The notes below the pieces were generated by a model. That model was not told where the DNA came from and ran no database searches. It saw only the letters and a list, made by a program, of their open reading frames with translations. Shown piece by piece: positions 1 to 6,556 of a stretch of 8,255 bases of DNA (position 1 is its first letter; each line of letters starts with the position of its first letter). The stretch is from positions 1 through 8,255 of the forward strand of contig JAUVKG010000108.1 in NCBI GenBank assembly GCA_030596365.1, in the 5' to 3' direction. This DNA is from Chlamydiota bacterium. Lineage in GTDB: Bacteria; Auribacterota; UBA3054; B51-G9. The position numbers were made by a program, and so were the translations under genes.

Positions 1-48
1 AGACAAAAAGTATAAGTAAGAGATATTTTTTCATTTTTTATTTTCCAT

Positions 49-260
49 CACGAATTAACAAAATAAATTTTTTTACCACTAATGGACACTAATGAACACT
101 AATAATAAATTTGTTGTTGTCGTTTAGTTAAGTCTTTTCCGTGTTATTTATAGTTTATAAATTAATTTTAAAATTTTTCAATATATATTTCTTATTTTTA
201 AAATTCATTAGTGTCTATTTGTGTCCATTCGTGGTTGAAACCTTTGTGCTTTTTCGTGGT
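49..260. repeat. Imperfect inverted-repeat element (MITE-like) after pheT
   Basis: The arms at 75-103 and 207-235 are 29-bp imperfect inverted repeats. The left arm reads ACCACTAATGGACAC and continues; the reverse complement of the right arm reads ACCACGAATGGACAC and continues, and the two align without gaps. Weaker similarity extends outward to a CACGAA at 49-54 and its inverse TTCGTG at 253-258. The roughly 100-bp centre is very AT-rich and has no open frame. The outer right end stops a few bases before the pheT stop codon at 264-266, so the element lies directly against the gene's 3' end and may serve as its transcription end. ACCACGAATGGACAC-type repeats are, from memory, common in environmental bacterial genomes. 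I see no clear target-site duplication. The remaining bases 1-48 are AT-rich and show nothing recognisable. Confidence 0.65.
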
Positions 261-263
261 TTT

Positions 264-2678
264 TTATCGGATTTCAATGTTGAGTTTTTCAGTTAATGCT
301 TTTATGATCTTCGCGTGAGCGGCGTCAACTTCTTTGTCAGTTAATGTTCTGTCAACTGCCCGATAAACAATTCTGTACGCCATACTCTTTTTACCTTCCG
401 GCACTTGTTCACCGTGATACAGATCGAATAAATTAACACTCTCGAATATGCTTATCTTTTCGTTTTCAACAGTCTTTACAATATCTGAATGAGTAAACTC
501 GTTGGAAATTAAAAGTGCGATGTCACGTGTTGATTCAGGAAATCTCGGTAAATGCCTGTATTCTCTTTTGGGTTTCCACGCACCACTGATTTCAGCAATT
601 TTCAGTTCCGCTATAACCACGCGCCCTGTTATATCAAGTTTACGGGCAACTTTTGGGTCGAGTTCAGCTATCCAACCGACATTAACATTATTTTCAATAG
701 AAATGTCAGCAGTTCTGCCCTGATGACATCCGTCATGGTTTGCAGTTGTGAGTTGTAATTTTTGAATACCGAGTTTTTTAGTAATGAGCTCAATAATTCC
801 CGAACCATCAAAAAAATCTGTTTCACGGGCATTTCCCTCCCAGCTTTTTTCTATTGCGTTGCCCCATAAAATAAGCGCGACTTTTTCTTCTTCATTAAAT
901 TCTCCGGCATTTGCGGATTTTGTATAAGTTCTGCCAATTTCAAAAAGCCGGACATCTTTTGCCTTTCGCGAAATATTATGCCGTAAATTTCTTATTAATC
1001 CCGAATAGAGTAAAGTCCTCATTACAGAGTGGTCCTGCGTTGACGCATTAGCAAGTCCAATTACATCAAGTTCCGCTGCTCCATCAGGAATACCGGCAGA
1101 TTTAATTAAATCTACTGAAACAAGACTTGGATTACATGCTTCAAGCATTCCCGAACCGGCAAGAATTTCTCTGATTTTTTGTCTGCAAATTGCAATTTTA
1201 GCAAGCGGTTTCTCGCTTTTGAAAGCTGCTTGTGTATTGCTTGGAATTTCATTGTATCCGACCATTCTGGCAAGTTCTTCAGAAATATCAACATCCCGAA
1301 CCACATCAACACGATGTTCCGGAACGGTCACTTCAAAAACATCATTTTCTTTTTGTGATAGAGAAAAACCAAATGAAGAAAGAATTTTTTCACCTTTTTC
1401 AACCGCAATATCCATTCCGAGTAAACCTACACATTTTTTATAATTTAATTCAAACTTCTTCTGCGGAGGGTTGTTGTTTACGTCGACAATACCTTTAAGC
1501 GGTTTACCTTCAGCAAGTTCGGAAATCAGTTGAGTTGCACGCATACTTGCATTAATTACCGATCCGGCAACACCTCTTTCAAAACGATAAGAAGACTCTG
1601 ACTGTAATACAAGCCGCTTGGCCGTTTTTCTAATATTCGGTCCGCTAAAATACGCGCTTTCGAGAAGAATTGTTTTTGTTGAATCTGTAACTTCTGAATT
1701 TGTGCCACCCATAACGCCGGCGAGAGCGACACCTTTTTCTTTGTCAGCGATTAAAATAATTTCATTGTCGAGTTTTCTTTCAATGTCATCTAAAGTTGTA
1801 ATTATTTCATTGTCGGCAGCACGCCGAACAATAATTTCTCCGCCTTCAATTTTCTCGAAATCAAACGCGTGAAGCGGATGACCATATTCAAGTAAAACAT
1901 AATTAGTGATATCAACAATATTATTGATCGGACGCATACCAAGGCGATGAAGCCGTGCTTTCATCCATAGTGGCGAAGGTTTCACTTCAATATTTTCAAT
2001 AATTCTCGCTGTATATCTTGGACACCGTTCTGTATCTTCGACATAAACTTTTACGCATGATTTTGTTTCGACATCTTTTTCTTCAATATTTATTTCAGGA
2101 AATTTATATGTGTCAGCTGAATTATTTTCCATTGCAACCCGCGCGGCAATTTCTCTCGCGACACCAATATGATTTAAAAGATCGGGACGATTGCTCGCAA
2201 TATCAAGTTCAAAAATATAGTCGGTATCTTCAACAATTGATTTAAGGGGTGTTCCCGCTTTTAAAGAATTGTCAAGATAAAGCAGTGTTGCGTGATCATC
2301 GGAAATTTCAAGCTCATCAGCTGCACAGCACATACCGAAAGATTCAATTCCGCGCAATTTCCCTTTTTTGATTTTCAAATCACCGAGTTTCGCGCCAATT
2401 TTTGCGACAGGTACCGTTTGCCCCGCCGCAACATCCGGTGCACCGCAAACGATTTGCAAAGTCTCATCGCCGACGTCAACTATACAGACAGATAATTTAT
2501 CAGCGTCAGGATGTTTTTCAACTTCAAGTATTTTCCCGACAACAACGTTATCATAAGAAACACCTGATTGTTCAAGTGAATCAACAGTCATTCCCTGCGC
2601 GGTAAGAATTTTTGATAATTCTTCCGGTAAGTAGGGAAAATCTACAAGTTCTTTAAGCCAGTTATAAGAGATCAGCAT
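264..2678 (-). CDS. pheT: Phenylalanine--tRNA ligase beta subunit
   Basis: Beta chain of the cytoplasmic (alpha-beta)2 phenylalanyl-tRNA synthetase, which charges tRNA-Phe with phenylalanine using ATP. The 804 residues match the usual bacterial length of about 800, and the domains run in the expected order. The start MLISYNWLKELVDF is typical. The OB-fold tRNA-binding region follows (EKHPDADKLSVC at 54-65, then a GAPD at 79-82). LDIASNRPDLLNHIGVARE is at 158-176. The B3/B4 editing region has NNIVDITNY (252-260), GHPLHAFD (266-273) and GVMGG (321-325), then ESSYRFERGV (361-370). The B5 region carries RDVDISEELARMVGY (461-475). A C-terminal FDX-ACB anticodon-binding domain starts near RFPESTRDIAL (712-722). 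The gene looks intact. The ATG at 2676-2678 has no Shine-Dalgarno sequence; the leader consists of 7-bp repeats. pheS, usually just upstream, is absent: the next gene upstream is mntA. Confidence 0.97.
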   Translation of the reverse strand: MLISYNWLKELVDFPYLPEELSKILTAQGMTVDSLEQSGVSYDNVVVGKILEVEKHPDADKLSVCIVDVGDETLQIVCGAPDVAAGQTVPVAKIGAKLGDLKIKKGKLRGIESFGMCCAADELEISDDHATLLYLDNSLKAGTPLKSIVEDTDYIFELDIASNRPDLLNHIGVAREIAARVAMENNSADTYKFPEINIEEKDVETKSCVKVYVEDTERCPRYTARIIENIEVKPSPLWMKARLHRLGMRPINNIVDITNYVLLEYGHPLHAFDFEKIEGGEIIVRRAADNEIITTLDDIERKLDNEIILIADKEKGVALAGVMGGTNSEVTDSTKTILLESAYFSGPNIRKTAKRLVLQSESSYRFERGVAGSVINASMRATQLISELAEGKPLKGIVDVNNNPPQKKFELNYKKCVGLLGMDIAVEKGEKILSSFGFSLSQKENDVFEVTVPEHRVDVVRDVDISEELARMVGYNEIPSNTQAAFKSEKPLAKIAICRQKIREILAGSGMLEACNPSLVSVDLIKSAGIPDGAAELDVIGLANASTQDHSVMRTLLYSGLIRNLRHNISRKAKDVRLFEIGRTYTKSANAGEFNEEEKVALILWGNAIEKSWEGNARETDFFDGSGIIELITKKLGIQKLQLTTANHDGCHQGRTADISIENNVNVGWIAELDPKVARKLDITGRVVIAELKIAEISGAWKPKREYRHLPRFPESTRDIALLISNEFTHSDIVKTVENEKISIFESVNLFDLYHGEQVPEGKKSMAYRIVYRAVDRTLTDKEVDAAHAKIIKALTEKLNIEIR

Positions 2679-2680
2679 AA

Positions 2681-2708
2681 TTTTGGATTTTGGATTTTAG
2701 ATTTTGGA
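2681..2708. repeat. Four tandem 7-bp repeats at the pheT start
   Basis: Four head-to-tail 7-mers, TTTTGGA, TTTTGGA, TTTTAGA, TTTTGGA, begin two bases upstream of the pheT ATG. In the pheT sense the immediate leader is therefore a run of CCAAAAT/CTAAAAT units with no Shine-Dalgarno match. TTTTGGATT-type intergenic arrays are, from memory, common in AT-rich environmental genomes. Whether this one affects translation of pheT is unknown. Confidence 0.75.
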
Positions 2709-2714
2709 TTAATT

Positions 2715-2733
2715 CCCCCTTTCTTAAAGGGGG
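2715..2733. repeat. CCCCCTTT/AAAGGGGG hairpin repeat
   Basis: A perfect 8-bp stem (CCCCCTTT, loop CTT, AAAGGGGG) lies between mntA and pheT, followed on the plus strand by TCAGGGGGATTTT. This is the form of a widely dispersed bacterial intergenic repeat (established, from memory). It could end the hepT-mntA transcript, since it starts 22 bases past the mntA stop on the minus strand. No T-run follows the stem in that direction, so a classical intrinsic terminator is not supported. Confidence 0.7.
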
Positions 2734-2749
2734 TCAGGGGGATTTTCAT

Positions 2750-2773
2750 TTGGATTATTGGATTAATGGATTA
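2750..2773. repeat. Three tandem 8-bp repeats overlapping the mntA 3' end
   Basis: The units TTGGATTA, TTGGATTA and ATGGATTA follow one another, with a degenerate TTAGATA after them. The array overlaps the last codons and the stop codon (2755-2757) of mntA, so the terminal residues NNPLIQ of that protein are encoded by repeat sequence. Together with the 7-mers at 2681-2708 and the hairpin at 2715-2733, this fills the whole mntA-pheT gap with repeats. Confidence 0.7.
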
Positions 2774-3156
2774 TTAGATATTCTATATTTTTGCTGGCGC
2801 TCGTAATCAGCTATTTGATCTTCGTATTCCCTGCAAGTCAGAGAAAAGAATCCCGTGTATTTTTCTTTATTTCTGCAAAAGAGCATTTTTCCTTTAAGAG
2901 CTTCAAATCGATATATCGGATCTGCGCTGTTTAAAATTCCAATGTCCGCCTGCGCGCCCGGAACATTTTTTTCAACAATGTCAATTATTTTTGTATATGA
3001 ATCCAAGCCGGATTTTTGATTAAGATAAATTGCAATATCAATATCGCTGTTTTCTTTTACAGTTCCATCTTTAGCAGACCCGTGTAAAAAAGCAAAAATA
3101 ATTTCTGGACATTTTTCTTTAATTTCCGAAGCTGTTTTTTGGATATCAAATTTCAT
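2755..3156 (-). CDS. mntA: MntA-type nucleotidyltransferase antitoxin
   Basis: A minimal nucleotidyltransferase (MNT domain, DNA polymerase beta-like fold) of 133 residues. The hallmark GSX10DXD motif is present: G26-S27, then D38 and D40 within NSDIDIAI. A third likely metal ligand is D71 in AQADIGIL. In the characterised Shewanella system MntA transfers AMP groups to a tyrosine next to the active site of the HEPN toxin HepT and so neutralises it; the same role is inferred here from the adjacent hepT. The ATG lies four bases past the hepT stop, so the two are surely co-transcribed and probably translationally coupled. No Shine-Dalgarno sequence is seen. The final residues and stop lie within an 8-bp repeat array, so the original C-terminus may have been altered, but the catalytic core is complete. 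Confidence 0.92.
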   Translation of the reverse strand: MKFDIQKTASEIKEKCPEIIFAFLHGSAKDGTVKENSDIDIAIYLNQKSGLDSYTKIIDIVEKNVPGAQADIGILNSADPIYRFEALKGKMLFCRNKEKYTGFFSLTCREYEDQIADYERQQKYRISNNPLIQ

Positions 3157-3160
3157 AGTT

Positions 3161-3568
3161 TTACGCGTTATCTATTTCATCGCGAAAGGATTTAAAATCA
3201 TTAAGCTTATTTTTTGCAATATTGTATAGAATTTCAGGTTCTACTTCTTCGTATTGATGAACTACAATGTTTCTAAATTTCACCATTGTTTTGTATGGTT
3301 CTGCACTTTTTATAACACCTAACTCAACCAGCTTTTCTATTGCTTCTCCGGAAGTGGAAACAGGACCCGCATTATTCAACGCAATAATTCTTTCAGCAAC
3401 ATCAATAACAATTTCAACCATTACCTGCAGTACTCGTTCGCAAGCGCAACGTAATTCCCAGTCACTTTTAAATTCATCAAAGTCAACTTTTTCAAAACGA
3501 TTTTGCAAGCGAACAAGATTTTTGTCCAACAAAGCAAATTTCTTATGAATAACACCGTTATATTTCAT
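3161..3568 (-). CDS. hepT: HepT-like HEPN ribonuclease toxin (DUF86)
   Basis: A 135-residue, probably all-helical HEPN protein of the HepT/DUF86 family. The catalytic RX4HXY motif is intact: R99, H104 and Y106 in FRNIVVHQYEEV. In studied members the arginine and histidine form the RNase active site of a dimer, and the tyrosine is the residue modified by the partner MntA. Residues 38-65 form the long first helices (ELRCACERVLQVMVEIVIDV), a conserved region of the family. The toxin gene comes first and mntA follows four bases later, giving a two-gene operon. The region upstream of the ATG is AT-rich with no Shine-Dalgarno sequence, and a hairpin repeat cluster separates it from rnfC. Length and motifs indicate a functional toxin. 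Confidence 0.92.
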   Translation of the reverse strand: MKYNGVIHKKFALLDKNLVRLQNRFEKVDFDEFKSDWELRCACERVLQVMVEIVIDVAERIIALNNAGPVSTSGEAIEKLVELGVIKSAEPYKTMVKFRNIVVHQYEEVEPEILYNIAKNKLNDFKSFRDEIDNA

Positions 3569-3591
3569 TGTAATAAATAAGTAATTAAGTT

Positions 3592-3693
3592 TTAAGGTTG
3601 GCAGACTAAGACCTTAAAGCCGCTTAGCGGCTAACCTTCCAACCTTAAGTTACGATTTATCGGAACAACCTTAAGATCGCTTAGCGAACAACC
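3592..3693. repeat. Hairpin repeat cluster with CGCTTAGCG cores between rnfC and hepT
   Basis: Two 25-bp copies, at 3612-3636 and 3669-3693, share 19 of 25 positions. Each folds around the core CGC-TTA-GCG. Copy 1 has the stem AGCCGC/GCGGCT (3618-3623/3627-3632). Copy 2 has TCGC/GCGA (3677-3680/3684-3687). Two of the differences preserve pairing (C-G to T-A, and A-T to G-C). Copy 1 is also enclosed by a 10-bp perfect inverted repeat, TTAAGGTTGG (3592-3601) and CCAACCTTAA (3639-3648). The cluster begins just past the rnfC stop (3706) and may end that transcript or separate it from hepT. No T-run typical of an intrinsic terminator follows either stem on the minus strand. Confidence 0.75.
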
Positions 3694-3705
3694 AAAAAAA
3701 TTAAG

Positions 3706-5025
3706 TTAATTTTTTTTAGCCTTCCTTAACGCCATAATCTGTCCCTTGCCATATTTTATCGCGTGAACTAACGAACGATTCGCGGGACATACATACGAAC
3801 AGCTTCCACATTCAATGCAATCCATCGCGTGGTATTCAATCAAACCGTTAACTTCACGACTCATAGCAAGAGTTTCCAGCACTGTAGGTTCAAGTCCCAT
3901 TGGACAGTCGGCAACACATCTGCCGCAGCGAATGCACGGTGATTCCGGTTTTTCATCAACCCATTTTTTTGTAAGAGCAAGGATACCGGAAGTACCTTTC
4001 ATAACCGAAGTATTAAATTTTGCCTGAGCGAAACCGGTCATAGGACCACCGAGAATTATTTTCGCGCATTTTTCTTCATCAAAACCTGCTGCGGCCAAAA
4101 CTTCACTTATAGGTGTCCCTATTCTTACTTTAAAATTACCGGGACGCTCCACCGCGTCGCCGCTAACAGTTAAAATTCTTTCGATAAGCGGTTTTCCTTC
4201 TTCAACAGCTTCCGCTACAGCTGCAGCTGTGCCGACATTATGAACAACGCAGCCGACATCCATCGGCAATCCGCCTGACGGGACTTCTTTTCCGGTAACT
4301 GCGTAGATCAGCTGTTTTTCACCCCCTTGTGGATACCAGGTTCTCAACGTGGCAATTTCAATGTCATCACGTCCTTTCGTTAACTGTTCCAATTTAACGA
4401 TGGCATCCGGTTTGTTTTTTTCAATTCCTATTACACATTTATCAATGCCAAGCGCTGTCATTAAAAATTCAGCACCCCGAATTATTTTTTCACCATTTTC
4501 AAGCATCAGACGATAATCGCAGGTTAAAAACGGTTCACATTCCGCCGCGTTTAAAATTAACAGCGAAATAGGTTTGTCAGATGGCGGCTGAAGTTTTACA
4601 TGCGAAGGAAATGTTGCTCCGCCCATTCCAACGATTCCGGCATCCTGTACAGCTTTAATGATTGAGTCTTTGGACTTTTCGTCGACAGGTTTAATATTTT
4701 CCACCCATTCATCATTCTCATCAGAAGTAATTTCAACTCCCTGAACAGTTCCCAAAACCGGATGTGGAACCGGACCGACAAATGAAACTGTTCCCGAAAT
4801 TGGAGAGTGAACTGTTGCGGAAATAAAACCACGAGCGGCACCGATAATCTGCCCGGTTTTTACATTATCGCCTTTTTTAACGGTTGCGTCTGCAGGTACG
4901 CCAAGATGCTGCGCAAGCGGAACAGTAACTTTTTCCGGCGGTGGAAGAGTTTCTATAGCGATATCTTTTGCAAAATATTTATAATCAGGTGGATGGGTTC
5001 CGCCTTGAAATTTAAAAATCTTCAT
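3706..5025 (-). CDS. rnfC: Rnf electron transport complex subunit C
   Basis: Peripheral, NADH-interacting subunit of the membrane Rnf complex, which couples electron flow between reduced ferredoxin and NAD+ to H+ or Na+ transport. It has 439 residues, the short form common in anaerobes, without the long C-terminal extension of E. coli RsxC. The start MKIFKFQGGTHPP is diagnostic. A biotinyl-lipoyl-like N-terminal part (ATVHSPISGTV, 70-80) is followed by the NuoF-like flavin/NADH domain (GMGGATFPSHVKL at 133-145, NAAECEPFLTCDYRLM at 159-174) and a SLBB-type segment. Two [4Fe-4S] motifs follow: C364, C367, C370, C374 and C403, C406, C409, C413. I chose the ATG at 5025 over an in-frame TTG at 5043 because the family begins MKIFKF. 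No Shine-Dalgarno sequence is visible. None of rnfD, G, E, A or B follows; hepT-mntA does. PduS is a related alternative but fits less well. Confidence 0.94.
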   Translation of the reverse strand: MKIFKFQGGTHPPDYKYFAKDIAIETLPPPEKVTVPLAQHLGVPADATVKKGDNVKTGQIIGAARGFISATVHSPISGTVSFVGPVPHPVLGTVQGVEITSDENDEWVENIKPVDEKSKDSIIKAVQDAGIVGMGGATFPSHVKLQPPSDKPISLLILNAAECEPFLTCDYRLMLENGEKIIRGAEFLMTALGIDKCVIGIEKNKPDAIVKLEQLTKGRDDIEIATLRTWYPQGGEKQLIYAVTGKEVPSGGLPMDVGCVVHNVGTAAAVAEAVEEGKPLIERILTVSGDAVERPGNFKVRIGTPISEVLAAAGFDEEKCAKIILGGPMTGFAQAKFNTSVMKGTSGILALTKKWVDEKPESPCIRCGRCVADCPMGLEPTVLETLAMSREVNGLIEYHAMDCIECGSCSYVCPANRSLVHAIKYGKGQIMALRKAKKN

Positions 5026-5069
5026 ATTTTTTTTAGTTATCAATTGAGATTATTTTCCCTATAGTTTAT

Positions 5070-5129
5070 ATAGTACCTGACCTAAAATAGATGTCATGCG
5101 AAAAGAAGGGATTTTCGGTCAGGTACTAT
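5070..5129. repeat. 13-bp inverted repeat in the rnfC upstream region
   Basis: ATAGTACCTGACC at 5070-5082 and its exact inverse GGTCAGGTACTAT at 5117-5129 form a 13-bp stem. After one mismatch the pairing continues with AAAAT (5084-5088) and ATTTT (5111-5115), leaving a 22-nt loop. It lies 45 bases upstream of the rnfC ATG and 35 bases past the transporter stop, so it could be a leader hairpin of rnfC or a 3' structure of the transporter mRNA. There is no T-run after it. Two inverted copies of one short unit also resemble a REPIN. Confidence 0.75.
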
Positions 5130-5133
5130 TATA
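5112..5133 (-). promoter_or_regulatory. TATAAT-ACCTGACCGAAAA motif upstream of rnfC
   Basis: On the minus strand this reads TATAAT, AGTAC, CTGACCGAAAA. A second copy lies 26 bases upstream of the transporter ATG (6450-6472), with two transitions and one inserted base between them. TATAAT matches a sigma-70 -10 hexamer, which would put transcription start close to the 5' arm of the hairpin. No good -35 is seen at 17 bases (GTGTTT there), so promoter function is only a possibility. The CTGACC part is one arm of the inverted repeat and could be half of an operator. Confidence 0.4.
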
Positions 5134-5163
5134 GTTTGATATTATAACAAAAACACCCTAATA

Positions 5164-6423
5164 TCACAAATTGACGTTTGCCTTTGCGGTAATCTTATTC
5201 AATACTAAAGAAAAAAATAACGGGATGCAAATTATAATCATAATAATTATAAATTGTGTGGCTGAAGATACTAACTTTTTCTGTAAAGCAAATGCTACAA
5301 CCCCGGATGTTGCCACAATACAAAAAGCTAAAGCAGCGCTTGAAAGTGCCGCGCCAATGCTTTCTTTTCCTTCTTTTCCGATCTCGTGAAGATAAGATGA
5401 TTCAATAATATTAGACGCTATACCGAAAAATACTCCGAACAGTATTACTATGATTATTATTAAAAAGTAAGATGATGACGCTATTGGAAAAACCATAACG
5501 CATAAAATCATACAAAAAGATGCTGCTGCAGAACATTTAAAACGGATTTTATTCATAAATGGCGAAATCGTATTCCCGCATATAACTCCAATAGCCGCCC
5601 ATAGCGATATAAAAGCTGCTTGTTGCGGTGTGGCTATTCCTTTTTTTATTACAAAAGCCGTAACAGCCATATTAGATGCTCCTGCAACTCCCCACAAAAC
5701 AGGAGCTGAAGCAAGATAAAGCCAGTATGTTTTTATAAGGCCACCGGTTTGCCGAATTAATTTTTGTTCTTCAACAAAAAAATTACTCCTTTTTTCATTA
5801 TGAAATTTACAAAAAGAACCGGAAATACCTGCAATAATCAAAATTGTTAATCCTATAATCCAACCATATTCAGGAAATTTATTATACGCAAAAATCCCAC
5901 AAGGTAAACCGGAAAGTATTCCAAGCAAATACGCTATAGTCATTCCGGCATTCACCATTGTAGTTGTTCGACCAATAGCATTACTTGCCAAAGGTACAGA
6001 AGCCATTTTCGCGGCGGTGAAAATTCCGAGTAATAATCCTACAACCCCAAGATAAAGCCAATGCGTAAAAAGCCAATTTGATAACCCTCCAAAAAGAATA
6101 GCCGCAGCCGCTAACCATAAACTTCCTGCCATAACCCATCTTTTTTTTACCGCAGCTGCAAGCGGACCGGAAATTATATAAACCAGAACAGAACCAATAG
6201 TTATCACAGCAGATACGAGTTGAATCATCCATTCACGTGATTCCTCGCCACGAATAGCAATAAGGTGTTCGAGAATATAAAACTGAATCATTCCCAGCAC
6301 AAAAGCGCTAAGGAAAGTTGATGCCATCAGAGAGATATAAACTAACCAATTCCTTTTAACTGGTGAGTTTATTGTACCATGAAGTGGTATGAAGTAGAAT
6401 TTTATATTATTAATTTTAATCAT
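5164..6423 (-). CDS. MFS transporter, 12 TM, possibly LplT-like
   Basis: A 419-residue integral membrane protein of the major facilitator type. I count about twelve hydrophobic segments: near 26-52, 66-89, 98-114, 120-137, 155-180, 187-205, 232-258, 268-290, 297-316, 318-341, 355-380 and 388-408. A basic/polar central loop at 205-231 separates the two six-helix halves. The stretch AAKMASVPLASNAI (137-150) followed by VNAG (157-160) is reminiscent of the lysophospholipid transporter (LplT/Aas) branch of the superfamily, where an AKY..LP segment precedes a NG motif. This is a weak resemblance and the substrate cannot be named. The ATG at 6423 is the only good start before the first helix; no Shine-Dalgarno sequence precedes it. 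It faces away from the remnant gene at 6557 and precedes rnfC by 138 bases, with repeat sequence between them, so it is probably a separate transcript. Confidence 0.85.
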   Translation of the reverse strand: MIKINNIKFYFIPLHGTINSPVKRNWLVYISLMASTFLSAFVLGMIQFYILEHLIAIRGEESREWMIQLVSAVITIGSVLVYIISGPLAAAVKKRWVMAGSLWLAAAAILFGGLSNWLFTHWLYLGVVGLLLGIFTAAKMASVPLASNAIGRTTTMVNAGMTIAYLLGILSGLPCGIFAYNKFPEYGWIIGLTILIIAGISGSFCKFHNEKRSNFFVEEQKLIRQTGGLIKTYWLYLASAPVLWGVAGASNMAVTAFVIKKGIATPQQAAFISLWAAIGVICGNTISPFMNKIRFKCSAAASFCMILCVMVFPIASSSYFLIIIIVILFGVFFGIASNIIESSYLHEIGKEGKESIGAALSSAALAFCIVATSGVVAFALQKKLVSSATQFIIIMIIICIPLFFSLVLNKITAKANVNL

Positions 6424-6449
6424 AATTGAAATTTTAAGCTAAAAATATT

Positions 6450-6472
6450 TTTTCGGTCAGATATTAATTATA
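6450..6472 (-). promoter_or_regulatory. TATAAT-CTGACCGAAAA motif upstream of the MFS gene
   Basis: On the minus strand this reads TATAAT, TAATAT, CTGACCGAAAA and ends 26 bases before the transporter ATG. It matches the motif at 5112-5133 in 20 of 22 aligned bases plus one indel. TATAAT is a perfect -10 hexamer, but the hexamer 17 bases upstream (ATTATA) is a poor -35. Function as a promoter or operator is inferred from position only. The flanking stretch 6473-6556 is very AT-rich and shows nothing else I can name. Confidence 0.4.
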
Positions 6473-6556
6473 TCAAAGTATACCTAAAATATAATAAATA
6501 TGATAAAATAGAACTACAAAAAACATTTTTTTTTATAAAATATATATTCAAAATAA

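Noticed and set aside
1112..1312. Minus-strand open frame inside pheT
   Set aside because: It lies in another frame of an intact, well-conserved gene and shows no recognisable protein features.
2715..2733. Classical rho-independent terminator for mntA
   Set aside because: The stem is good but no T-run follows it on the minus strand, and the sequence is a common dispersed repeat.
3592..3693. CRISPR array or tRNA in the repeat cluster
   Set aside because: There are only two short hairpin units with no uniform spacers, and no cloverleaf or acceptor stem can be drawn.
4596..4841. Minus-strand open frame inside rnfC
   Set aside because: It overlaps the flavin-domain part of rnfC in a different frame and has no sign of being a real protein.
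5026..5043. Upstream TTG start for rnfC adding MITKKN
   Set aside because: The family begins MKIFKF, which corresponds to the ATG at 5023-5025, and the TTG has no ribosome-binding site.
5070..5129. Intrinsic terminator of the MFS gene
   Set aside because: The loop is long (22 nt) and no T-run follows; a REPIN-like repeat or regulatory hairpin fits as well.
5981..6232. Minus-strand open frame inside the MFS gene
   Set aside because: A second frame of transmembrane-coding DNA; the longer frame has twelve good membrane segments and this one has none of its own.
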